The position numbers were made by a program, and so were the translations under genes. 37,847 nt of DNA. It comes from SIG440 sp045645905. GTDB taxonomy: Bacteria > Bacillota > Clostridia > Monoglobales > Monoglobaceae. Below the pieces are notes generated by a model. That model did no database searches. It was not told where the DNA came from and saw only the letters and a list, made by a program, of their open reading frames with translations. Below are positions 23,764 to 30,432 of this stretch, one piece after another (positions within the stretch are counted from its first letter, which is position 1; every line of letters starts with the position of its first letter). Location: assembly GCA_045645905.1 (NCBI GenBank), contig JAZRJT010000071.1, forward strand, positions 1 to 37,847, written 5' to 3'.

Positions 23764-25146
23764 TTACTCGAAGGCCCAGTAAATCGTTACATTATCACCG
23801 TCAAGCGTTATTTTGTCTATTAGTGATTCAATAACAATCCTTGTTTCCTCATAATTTCCACGCTTTAAAACGTCATTAAAAGACTGAATTTTTTCTATGG
23901 CATTTTCAAAGCTAATCTTGTTTTTTTCTTGTTTAACTTGTTTTTGTAATTCATTTTCCAAGTTTGTTTTTTGGGTGTTTAAGTCCACGACTTTACTTTG
24001 AATGACCTCAATAGGAATTGTATTCAATGTGTACAGATCCATTAACTTATTAATTTGATTATCTATCTCTGTTATTTTTTTATTGATAATGGCTATTTGA
24101 GATTTACTCTTATCATTTCCGCCGGGCTTTTGGTGGAGTGATTCCAGAGAGAGTTTTTTTATTTCTTCAAAAATCAAAGTATCAAGCTCGTCTATTTTCC
24201 AAATTTTATTTTTACACTTATGATTTTGGTTGTAATAGTAATAATATTCTTTGTTAGGCTTTGTGTTTTTTTTGCGGTAATATTTACAGCCGCATTTTTG
24301 ACAGTAAATAAGGCCTCCGAGATAGGAGCTAGACATTCCAATGTGCGTATTATTTTGTTTAAAATTAAACGTGTTTTTTTCTAATAGCATTTGTGCGTCC
24401 TCAAAGGTCTTTTTGTCGATGATGGGCGAATGAACTCCGTTGAATGTTTTATCTCTTAATTTTACAAGGCCAAGATAAGTCTTATTTTTAAGGATCTGTC
24501 GGATTGTCGTCATTTTCCATGGTCCGTATTTATGAGTTAATCCGGCGTTGTTTAAGTCCTTAGCAATTGAATAGGGAGTTTTACCGCGCAAAAACTCATC
24601 AAACACTTTTTTAACAAGCATTGCCTCATAATCATTTACATATAAATTTCCGTCTTTATAATCATAACCGATGGGTGGGTTCGCGCCACAATTTGACAGG
24701 CCCTTTTTAGCTCGGGCTATTTTTCCCATTGCCATTCTTTCCTTGATTTGTTCGCGTTCCAGCTGGGCAAAAACGGCCAATATACCAATCATGGCGCGCC
24801 CTAGCGGCGTTGATGTGTCAAAGTTTTCTGTCATTGAAACAAAATTACAATTGTTTGCCAAAAATACATCCTCAATCAAGTAGAGCGTATCTTTTTGGGA
24901 ACGGCTCAAACGGTCGAGCTTGTACACCAAAACCTTTTCGATTTTTCCGGCTTTTACATCATCAATCAATCTTTGCAGCGCTGGACGTTCCATGCTGGCA
25001 CCTGAAAAGCCAGCGTCATTGTATATGGTGTAATTATTCCAATTCATGGCTTTACAATAGCTTTGCATACGTTCAATCTGTTCATTAATCGAATTTCCGT
25101 GTAAAGCTTGTTCTTGCGTGGAAACACGCGGATATAATGCGATCAT
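23764..25146 (-). CDS. int: Large serine recombinase (integrase)
   Basis: This 460-aa protein performs phage integration and excision. The resolvase domain (about 1-145) has the catalytic Ser9 in YPRVST, KLDRLSRS at about 76-83 and the helix LAQLEREQIKERM. The recombinase domain (about 155-255; GANPPIGYDY, GPWKMTTIRQILKNKTYLG) and the zinc-ribbon (CQKCGC at about 282-287, HKC at 309-311) follow, then a coiled coil (about 345-435) of the type that controls directionality. No excisionase is obvious. The promoter may be TTGACC at 25197-25192 with a weak -10. The start has GAGGGTG upstream. It is complete and looks functional. Confidence 0.95.
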   Translation of the reverse strand: MIALYPRVSTQEQALHGNSINEQIERMQSYCKAMNWNNYTIYNDAGFSGASMERPALQRLIDDVKAGKIEKVLVYKLDRLSRSQKDTLYLIEDVFLANNCNFVSMTENFDTSTPLGRAMIGILAVFAQLEREQIKERMAMGKIARAKKGLSNCGANPPIGYDYKDGNLYVNDYEAMLVKKVFDEFLRGKTPYSIAKDLNNAGLTHKYGPWKMTTIRQILKNKTYLGLVKLRDKTFNGVHSPIIDKKTFEDAQMLLEKNTFNFKQNNTHIGMSSSYLGGLIYCQKCGCKYYRKKNTKPNKEYYYYYNQNHKCKNKIWKIDELDTLIFEEIKKLSLESLHQKPGGNDKSKSQIAIINKKITEIDNQINKLMDLYTLNTIPIEVIQSKVVDLNTQKTNLENELQKQVKQEKNKISFENAIEKIQSFNDVLKRGNYEETRIVIESLIDKITLDGDNVTIYWAFE

Positions 25147-25227
25147 ATTAACACCCTCTTTTCTTTAAATTTAAAACGTGTTAAAATGATTAGGTCAATA
25201 GAATCATACATGAGACAAATTTATTAA

Positions 25228-25264
25228 CAAAAAGCGTCAGTGTTGCAGCACTGGCGCTTTTTTT
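25228..25264. terminator. Terminator between repressor and integrase
   Basis: AGCGTCAGTG / CACTGGCGCT (10 bp, one G-T pair) with a 6-nt loop and A-run/T-run flanks. It ends the leftward repressor transcript and could also act rightward. The rest of the 25147-25262 gap holds only the integrase promoter region. Confidence 0.85.
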
Positions 25265-25652
25265 AGGTTCTATTATCTCTAATCATTTCAATGGCCATGT
25301 TTAAGGACATTTGAACAATGCGGCGCTCATGCTTTGAAAGCGGTTTTCCGTCTAATTGCAAATTGGAGACATCTCCGTAAGTTTTTGCTATTTTCTTTAA
25401 ATCTTGCGCATCTAAATCACTTTCCTTAACCTCTTCAATTCTGCCTTCTGCGAGTGCGTCAGTGCTTATATGTAAAGCGTTGCAAACTTTAATTACATTA
25501 TGGATTGACGCGCCAGCAATACCGCGCTTCAACATTCCGTCTACAGTCGAATAAGAAAGATCTACTCCGGAGTTATTAACAAAATCCCTTAAACTGCGAT
25601 AGTTAATTAAAATGTATGCTTTTAGTTTTTCTTCTATAGTTCGATTAGGCAT
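25263..25652 (-). CDS. CI-like lysogeny repressor
   Basis: The start is ATG 25652 (129 aa; MPNRTIEEK), preceded by GAGGTGG. An upstream in-frame ATG at 25685 lies at or before the predicted transcription start (about 25681) and is rejected. An N-terminal Cro/CI-type HTH (about residues 5-65; YRSLRDFVNNSGVDLSYSTVDGMLKRG) with a long C-terminal helical tail, without a RecA-cleavable Ser/Lys peptidase domain, suggests an induction route other than simple self-cleavage. Its promoter is TTGATT (25716-25711), 17 bp, TATACT (25693-25688). It faces the Cro-like gene across an operator-rich gap. Confidence 0.85.
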   Translation of the reverse strand: MPNRTIEEKLKAYILINYRSLRDFVNNSGVDLSYSTVDGMLKRGIAGASIHNVIKVCNALHISTDALAEGRIEEVKESDLDAQDLKKIAKTYGDVSNLQLDGKPLSKHERRIVQMSLNMAIEMIRDNRT

Positions 25653-25687
25653 ATAACCACCTCTTTTCGTTATATCTTTGCACATAA

Positions 25688-25866
25688 AGTATAAAATTTT
25701 ATTTAGTAAAAATCAACAATAATTTACCTTAAAAAGTAAATTTAAAACATAATTTTTTATAAAATTCACACAAAAAGATAAATACGTGTTGAAGTTTACC
25801 GAATAGCGTGATAATGTAATGATATGGTTAACCGAAAACGGTGAAAAAATAAATAGTTTACCGAAT
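25688..25866. promoter_or_regulatory. CI/Cro divergent promoter-operator region
   Basis: The leftward promoter is TTGATT/TATACT (25716-25688). The rightward early promoter is TTGAAG (25789-25794), 17 bp, TAATGT (25812-25817). An exact 12-bp repeat AGTTTACCGAAT occurs at 25793-25804 (between the rightward -35 and -10) and at 25855-25866. Between them lies GGTTAACCGAAAACGGT (25826-25842), and a TTTAC..GTAAA palindrome is at 25723-25740. These are probable operators for the repressor pair and differ from the island operators. Confidence 0.75.
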
Positions 25867-25890
25867 TAGATACATAGAAAGGAGAATCTT

Positions 25891-26097
25891 ATGTACCCAA
25901 CTTTAAGGGCAGAAATGGCAAGAAAAAACATGAGTATTTCAAGACTTGCTTTAGAAGCTGGAATGAGTATGCCGAGATTATATGACAAGATGCACGGAAA
26001 AGCTAAAAGAGGCTTTTTGATTAGAGATTGTATCAAAATCAAGGAAATTTTGGGCGTTGATATGCCACTAGAAGAACTTTTCAAAGAAGAGGAATAG
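25891..26097 (+). CDS. Cro-like HTH regulator
   Basis: This 68-aa protein is a compact Xre-type HTH (about 4-45: RAEMARKNMSISRLALEAGM, then MPRLYDKMHG) with an acidic tail. It is first on the early transcript, opposite the CI-like repressor, so a Cro-type role in choosing lytic growth is likely. GAAAGGAG is the ribosome site. It is followed 3 bp later by a small gene. Confidence 0.87.
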   Translation: MYPTLRAEMARKNMSISRLALEAGMSMPRLYDKMHGKAKRGFLIRDCIKIKEILGVDMPLEELFKEEE

Positions 26098-26100
26098 CCT

Positions 26101-26250
26101 ATGATTAAACACGTTTTAAAAGACGGTTCTGTTTTGGATGACATAACAGGCCATGTTGTAAAACAGGATGATGCAAAAATCATATATAGACTTATAGATT
26201 CTATCAATCAGAGGGGAAATGAGGAAAACGATGGAAACGATAAGAATTAA
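26101..26250 (+). CDS. Small hypothetical protein after Cro
   Basis: This 49-aa ORF (MIKHVLKDGSVLDDITGHVV at the start) lies 3 bp after the Cro-like gene, in the same direction. The codon pattern is like that of its neighbours, and small proteins with this opening are common next to Cro genes in Firmicutes phages. The ribosome site is GAAGAGGAATAG within the preceding gene. Function unknown. Confidence 0.7.
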   Translation: MIKHVLKDGSVLDDITGHVVKQDDAKIIYRLIDSINQRGNEENDGNDKN

Positions 26251-26473
26251 AATTTTAAAATTCATAACCATAACGGCTGTAATTGTTTTTTTAATAACTG
26301 GGTGCGCCCTAGATAGTGATAGCTATATACCGCATATTATGTGTTTTTGTAGTGAAATATGGCTAGGTTTAATGGTATGGGCAAATTGTACGGAGGTAAG
26401 CGATGGAAGAAAAAAATGTGCTGATAAGCATATCAAGGTACGAAGAACTGTTAAGAGCAGAAAAGACGCTTGA
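26219..26473 (+). CDS. Possible small lipoprotein/membrane protein
   Basis: This 84-aa ORF (or 80 aa from ATG 26231) has a basic start and a hydrophobic stretch ending in VFLITGC, a plausible lipobox with Cys at about residue 28, then a second hydrophobic segment (FCSEIWLGLMVWANC). It overlaps the upstream gene by 32 bp and the next by 71 bp, and its last ~25 residues may only be the shadow of the next gene. If real, a superinfection-exclusion type membrane role is conceivable. Confidence is low. Confidence 0.4.
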   Translation: MRKTMETIRIKILKFITITAVIVFLITGCALDSDSYIPHIMCFCSEIWLGLMVWANCTEVSDGRKKCADKHIKVRRTVKSRKDA

Positions 26474-26648
26474 AATCATTGAGACGGCCTTTAATCAAAA
26501 TGCAGAATTAAACTGGGATGATGAAAGAATCAAAGTAAAAGATGGTTTTTATGAGGTTTTCAAGTCAGTAAGTCCTATTGTTTACAATTCAAAATTGCAA
26601 AATTTGAAAAAAGCAAAAAAAGAAAAAGAGGAAATGAAAGATGAATAG
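26403..26648 (+). CDS. Hypothetical charged protein upstream of ssb
   Basis: This 81-aa protein is helical and highly charged (ISRYEELLRAEKTLEIIETAF at the start; KKAKKEKEEMKDE at the end). GGAGGTAAGCG precedes ATG. It overlaps ssb by 8 bp, indicating coupling. I recognise no specific family, although proteins with this opening commonly sit near ssb in Clostridia phages. Confidence 0.78.
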   Translation: MEEKNVLISISRYEELLRAEKTLEIIETAFNQNAELNWDDERIKVKDGFYEVFKSVSPIVYNSKLQNLKKAKKEKEEMKDE

Positions 26649-27060
26649 AGTAATTTTGATAGGCCGCCTGACGAAAGATCCGGAAATCAGATACACACAA
26701 ACCGGAGATCGTGACATGGCTATTGCCAGATATACATTGGCGGTTAATCGACGCACAAAAAAAGATGGTGAGCAGCAGGCCGATTTTATCAGGTGCATTG
26801 CGTTTGGTAGCAATGGACAATTTGCCGAAAAATATTTTACAAAGGGAATGAAAATTGTTGTTGAAGGCAGGATCCAAACAGGCAGTTACACAAATCAGGC
26901 AGGCGAAAAAGTATATACAACAGATATTGTTGTTGATTCACAGGAATTTGCAGAAAGCAAAAATTCAAACAGTGAAGCTAAGCCGGCAGAAGTTCCCGGA
27001 CCGGATGGATTTATTAATATTCCTGACGGAGTAGAAGATGAAGGACTGCCGTTTAATTGA
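26641..27060 (+). CDS. ssb: Single-stranded DNA-binding protein
   Basis: This 139-aa protein has the OB-fold of bacterial-type SSB at about residues 1-105 (NRVILIGRLTKDPEIRYTQTG; DFIRCIAFG; FTKGMKIVVEGRIQTGSYTN) and a flexible linker ending in the acidic tip DEGLPFN, which recruits replication partners. It binds single strands in phage replication and recombination. It overlaps the preceding gene and precedes the methyltransferase by 12 bp. Confidence 0.97.
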   Translation: MNRVILIGRLTKDPEIRYTQTGDRDMAIARYTLAVNRRTKKDGEQQADFIRCIAFGSNGQFAEKYFTKGMKIVVEGRIQTGSYTNQAGEKVYTTDIVVDSQEFAESKNSNSEAKPAEVPGPDGFINIPDGVEDEGLPFN

Positions 27061-27072
27061 TGGAGGGATAAG

Positions 27073-27594
27073 ATGCCACAGATAGCTTATACATTTAGTA
27101 AAAATGACGAGTGGTATACTCCGGCTTATGCAGTATATCCAATAATCAGATTTTTGAAGCCTAAAAGCGTTATATGGTGCCCTTTTGATACGGCAGAAAG
27201 TGAATTTGTAAAAGTGTTAAAAAAACACAATTTCAAGGTCATTTTTAGTCATATTTTATCGGGGGGGGACTTCTTTACAGCAGAAGTTCCGGACTGCGAT
27301 TATATAATAAGCAATCCGCCATATAGCAAGAAAACAGAAGTGTTATTTAGGCTTTTTGAAATTGGCAAACCGTTTGCAATGCTCATTAATTTACAAGGGA
27401 TTTTTGACAGTAAAGACAGATTCAAGCTGTTTAAAGAAAATCAGTTTGAAATGCTTTGGTTAAGTCCACGAGTAAATTTTATTAAGCAGTCCGGAGCCAG
27501 TCCTAGCGGCGTGCCTTTTCAAAGTGGGTATATATGCAGCAGGATATTAGATCATCAATTAGAGTTTGAATATTTAGATAGGAGCTTAACTTGA
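27073..27594 (+). CDS. Adenine-specific DNA methyltransferase-like
   Basis: This 173-aa protein has the catalytic motif NPPY (about residue 79) and an acidic residue (CPFDTAES near 36-43) likely in AdoMet binding, so it is a small N6-adenine methyltransferase of the phage type, often mislabelled as a sugar-phosphate nucleotidyltransferase. It is complete, though short and without a clear target-recognition domain. It could protect phage DNA from restriction. The gene contains a run of eight G at 27261-27268 within codons for SGGD, a potential slippage site. GGAGGGA precedes ATG. Confidence 0.85.
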   Translation: MPQIAYTFSKNDEWYTPAYAVYPIIRFLKPKSVIWCPFDTAESEFVKVLKKHNFKVIFSHILSGGDFFTAEVPDCDYIISNPPYSKKTEVLFRLFEIGKPFAMLINLQGIFDSKDRFKLFKENQFEMLWLSPRVNFIKQSGASPSGVPFQSGYICSRILDHQLEFEYLDRSLT

Positions 27595-27878
27595 GAAGCA
27601 TAATTGTTAAAGATTTAAAAGTATGTTATGTATGCAGAACTAGATCCAACGTAGAAGTGCATCATTGCATCCACGGCGTAGCCGGGCGCAAATTAGCAAC
27701 TAAGTACCATTTGTTGGTAGGACTATGCCCTGAATGCCACAGAGGAACTAATGGCGTACATGGCAAAAACGGCCATGATTTAGACATTCACTTAAAACGA
27801 TTAGCACAGCGGTCATGGGAATTTAAGTACGGTAACCGTGAAAAATGGATTGAAATTTTCGGAAAAAGTTATTTGTGA
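27591..27878 (+). CDS. Small HNH-like/zinc nuclease protein
   Basis: This 95-aa protein starts at TTG 27591 with AGGAGC upstream and overlaps the methyltransferase by 4 bp. It has CYVC (about residues 12-15), VHHC, and CPECHRG at about 48-54, the Cys/His pattern of HNH or Ref-like nucleases. Role in recombination or DNA end processing is possible. Family assignment rests on these residues. Confidence 0.72.
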   Translation: MRSIIVKDLKVCYVCRTRSNVEVHHCIHGVAGRKLATKYHLLVGLCPECHRGTNGVHGKNGHDLDIHLKRLAQRSWEFKYGNREKWIEIFGKSYL

Positions 27879-27885
27879 GGGTGAA

Positions 27886-28185
27886 ATGAATAAAAAATTA
27901 AAAAATATATATGATTTGATAATTGCAGCAGTTCAGAACGAGAAAAGGTGCGACAAATTATTATTAATTTTTGATATAGATTTGTTTATAGATTTTAGGG
28001 ATTATTGCGACGAATTTGGTATACAAAACGGCCATGAAATAGCGCTATCTAACTTGTATTGTCTTGTTATAACTCCGGAGAAAAGGATCACCTTGCATTA
28101 TGTGATAAGTGAGGATAAAAACGTTTATTATCCAGATGATTTTTATATTACAAAAATCAAAGAAAAGGCTATTTATATTGAGTAA
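27886..28185 (+). CDS. Hypothetical early protein
   Basis: This 99-aa protein starts at ATG 27886 (MNKKLKNIYDLI) with GAGGGTG upstream; an ATG at 27838 is inside the previous gene. It is alpha/beta in appearance, with no motif I recognise. Placed 13 bp before the replisome organiser. Confidence 0.72.
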   Translation: MNKKLKNIYDLIIAAVQNEKRCDKLLLIFDIDLFIDFRDYCDEFGIQNGHEIALSNLYCLVITPEKRITLHYVISEDKNVYYPDDFYITKIKEKAIYIE

Positions 28186-28198
28186 GGAGAAACTAACT

Positions 28199-28945
28199 AT
28201 GGCGGAAAGAAGAATGTTTGCAAAGACGATTATTGACAGCGATGCTTTTTTAGATATGCCAGTCACAGCAAGGTTGTTATATTATGATCTGGCAATGAGG
28301 GCGGATGATGATGGTTTTGTTAATTCGCCCAAAAAAATTATGCGTATGGTTGGTGCGTCACAGGACGATTTGACGATTTTAGCAATGAAAAAATTTATCA
28401 TTCCGTTTGAATCCGGAGTGGTAGTTATCAAGCACTGGAAAATTCACAACTACATCCGAAAAGACACCTACAAAGAGACCGCTTACAAGGATGAAAAAGC
28501 AAGATTAGCTTTTGATGAAAATAATTCATACACGTTACAAGACAATGTGCTTGAAACCCCTGAAATTACTGATGTTTTGATAGACAGTCGACGAGCCGTC
28601 GACGAGCCGTCGACACAGGATAGGTTAGGTAAGGATAGTATAGGTTATATAAAAGAAAAAGATAAAAAAGAAAAGAAAACCGCCAAGCGGTTTACCCCTC
28701 CAACGGTGGACGAAGTAAAAGCATATTGTCAGGAAAGAAAAAACTCTGTTGATCCTAACCAGTTTGTAGACTTTTACACATCCAAAGGCTGGAAGGTCGG
28801 AAAAGAATCCATGAAAGACTGGAAGGCAGCAGTCAGGACATGGGAAACAAGAGACAAAAAGACTTATACAAAGCCTCAAAAAAATTTAGTTAATAACCGC
28901 AGTTATAATTTCAACGACTTAGAAAAAAGATTAACCGGGAGGTAA
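28199..28945 (+). CDS. Replisome organiser (DnaD-like N-terminus)
   Basis: The start is ATG 28199 (248 aa, GGAG upstream); an ORF from 28109 begins inside the previous gene. Residues about 1-120 (RRMFAKTIIDSDAFLDMP; VVVIKHWKIHNYIRKDTYK) are the phage replisome-organiser N-terminal domain, which binds the origin. The C-terminal part from about 165 (FTPPTVDEVKAYCQERK, then WKAAVRTWE) resembles the DnaD-type tail that recruits helicase loader. The sequence between (about 28587-28655) carries repeats likely to be the origin. No helicase loader is visible nearby, so host proteins may be used. Confidence 0.9.
   Translation: MAERRMFAKTIIDSDAFLDMPVTARLLYYDLAMRADDDGFVNSPKKIMRMVGASQDDLTILAMKKFIIPFESGVVVIKHWKIHNYIRKDTYKETAYKDEKARLAFDENNSYTLQDNVLETPEITDVLIDSRRAVDEPSTQDRLGKDSIGYIKEKDKKEKKTAKRFTPPTVDEVKAYCQERKNSVDPNQFVDFYTSKGWKVGKESMKDWKAAVRTWETRDKKTYTKPQKNLVNNRSYNFNDLEKRLTGR
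28587..28655. other. Candidate replication origin inside the organiser gene
   Basis: Three GTCGAC palindromes at 11-bp spacing (28587, 28598, 28609, the first two as GTCGACGAGCC) form iteron-like repeats, followed by a string of short GGATA/GGTTA-type units (28619-28650) and then AT-rich DNA. Origins inside the organiser coding sequence are normal for this replication type. Confidence 0.65.
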
Positions 28946-28946
28946 T

Positions 28947-29111
28947 ATGTTTGAGAATTGGAGCAATCTTGTAAAAGAATCTCAAAAGTTAAATAAAAAA
29001 AATACAGAATCTCAAAAAACAAATCAAGAAAGTAAAAATACAGAGATTTGGAAGTCAAAAAAAGATTTAGAACGTGAGCAATCAAGTGGTTGTGTGTTTA
29101 AGGAGGACTAA
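28947..29111 (+). CDS. Small hypothetical protein, Asn/Gln/Ser/Lys-rich
   Basis: This 54-aa ORF begins at ATG 28947 with GGGAGGTAAT as a good ribosome site and ends TAATG, overlapping the next start codon by one base. It is rich in Lys, Ser, Asn and Gln and looks mostly unstructured, with one acidic end. No function recognised. Confidence 0.65.
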   Translation: MFENWSNLVKESQKLNKKNTESQKTNQESKNTEIWKSKKDLEREQSSGCVFKED

Positions 29112-29365
29112 TGGACAGAAAATTTTACGAAGAGAGAGACATGGCTTTTATTGATGCGGTTTTGAATGATAACTGGGATGGTGTAATAGCGTTTTGGAAA
29201 AAACAAAATATCCCAGTACCGAAAAATGAAAGAGTTGTAAAAGCAGCTGTATATAAAGCCGTGCAATATTGCTTAGATATTCCGGTGGACGTAAAGGGGA
29301 TTGCATTAGAAAAGTGTTTAGAACTGGGAATGAGCCCATTTGTAAATTGGGAGGGTAAACAATGA
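29111..29365 (+). CDS. Hypothetical early protein
   Basis: This 84-aa protein is helical (FYEERDMAFIDAVLNDNWDGVI-like start), soluble and of unknown function. AAGGAGG lies before ATG. It overlaps the next ORF by 4 bp. The gene is AT-rich like its upstream neighbours. Confidence 0.72.
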   Translation: MDRKFYEERDMAFIDAVLNDNWDGVIAFWKKQNIPVPKNERVVKAAVYKAVQYCLDIPVDVKGIALEKCLELGMSPFVNWEGKQ

Positions 29366-29562
29366 TTTATTTCTTTGCAGCTATAGGAGTTATGACTTGT
29401 ATAACAATCGTAGGAGCTTTGATTTTGTTGTTAATGACAACGGGTGAAGATGGAGTTGCTAAAAGCATTATGTATGATGATCCGGAATATTTCATACACG
29501 AACCAAAATGGTTGAATGATGATAAAAAGGCAGATATGCAGCAGGAAGGAAAACGAAAATGA
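29362..29562 (+). CDS. Small single-pass membrane protein
   Basis: This 66-aa protein has one strong membrane segment (about residues 2-25; FFAAIGVMTCITIVGALILLL) and a polar cytoplasmic-type tail ending ADMQQEGKRK. The tail is encoded by the first junction element (29536-29546). It overlaps both neighbours by 4 bp. Function unknown. Confidence 0.7.
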   Translation: MIYFFAAIGVMTCITIVGALILLLMTTGEDGVAKSIMYDDPEYFIHEPKWLNDDKKADMQQEGKRK

Positions 29563-29801
29563 AGAACAATCTGGAAGCATTGAATAACTATCTTTTTGAA
29601 GCAATTGAAAGAATAAACGACGACGAGCTGACAGACGAAGAACTGGAGCGAGAGATTAAAAAGAGCAAGCAAATAAATCAGATCGCTCACACAATAATAG
29701 AATCCGGAGCCCTAGCCCTTGAAGCGCAGAAGCACTTCGACGACTACGGCGACGAGAGACGTGTCAATAATCCTATTTTAGGAATCGGTGTAAATGATTA
29801 A
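29559..29801 (+). CDS. Hypothetical acidic protein
   Basis: This 80-aa acidic helical protein (DDELTDEELEREIKKSKQINQIAHTI-type core) is unknown, though similar short proteins occur before HNH genes in Clostridia phages. Base composition rises sharply in its second half (from about 29620), marking the left edge of a GC-rich segment that continues through the HNH gene. It overlaps that gene by 8 bp. Confidence 0.72.
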   Translation: MKNNLEALNNYLFEAIERINDDELTDEELEREIKKSKQINQIAHTIIESGALALEAQKHFDDYGDERRVNNPILGIGVND

Positions 29802-30432
29802 CTGGAAAAAGCGCCCTGACATGGTTGAGTTTATGCTTGCTTTTATTCCGGGACACGAGGAAAAAGAAATAAAGCAGGTATTTCTTGACCGCTTCGGCAT
29901 TTTGCTTACTGAAGGGCAAATATCCGGATTTAAGTATAGCCACAACATATGGTCCGGAACTCATGGCGGACGATTTGTAAAAGGTCAGGAATCGCACAAC
30001 AAAGGGAAGAAGCTGACGCCGGAACAGTACGAAAAAGTGAAAGCTACCATGTTCAAAAAGGGGAACGTTCCGGCAAATGTAAGACCGGTCGGAAGTGAGC
30101 GCGTGGATGTTGACGGCTACATCAAGATAAAAGTTGCAGAGCCCGACAAGTGGGTACACAAACAGCGGTATATCTGGGAGCAGGCGAACGGACCCGTTCC
30201 GAAGGGCTGCGCGATCACTTTTCAGGACGGCAACAACCGTAACTTCGAGCTCGACAACTTGAAGTGTATACCGAAGTCCTTGCTGTCTTATATCAACAAC
30301 CGGAAGCTACACGGCAAGGCAGACGTTGAGACCTTCGAGCTGATGAAACAGCTGGATGAAGCTATCAGAGGAAAAGAGAAAAAGTCAGATGTGCAGCAGG
30401 ATGGAAAAAAGGAGTTTGAAGATGACGATTGA
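29794..30432 (+). CDS. HNH homing-type endonuclease
   Basis: This 212-aa protein has an N-terminal helical DNA-binding part (about 10-50: EEKEIKQVFLDRFGILLTEGQI), a central stretch rich in basic residues, and an HNH_3-type domain (about 100-170: DVDGYIKIKV, VHKQRYIWEQANGPVPKG, FQDGNNRNFELDNL). Such enzymes are free-standing homing nucleases. The gene is distinctly richer in G+C than its flanks (over 55% in parts against roughly a third) and lies between junction elements at 29536 and 30392, signs of recent transfer. Confidence 0.88.
   Translation: MINWKKRPDMVEFMLAFIPGHEEKEIKQVFLDRFGILLTEGQISGFKYSHNIWSGTHGGRFVKGQESHNKGKKLTPEQYEKVKATMFKKGNVPANVRPVGSERVDVDGYIKIKVAEPDKWVHKQRYIWEQANGPVPKGCAITFQDGNNRNFELDNLKCIPKSLLSYINNRKLHGKADVETFELMKQLDEAIRGKEKKSDVQQDGKKEFEDDD

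Noticed and set aside
28587..28620. GTCGAC repeats as a CRISPR or transposon end
   Set aside because: Units are only 11 bp apart, in frame within the organiser gene; an origin is a better explanation.
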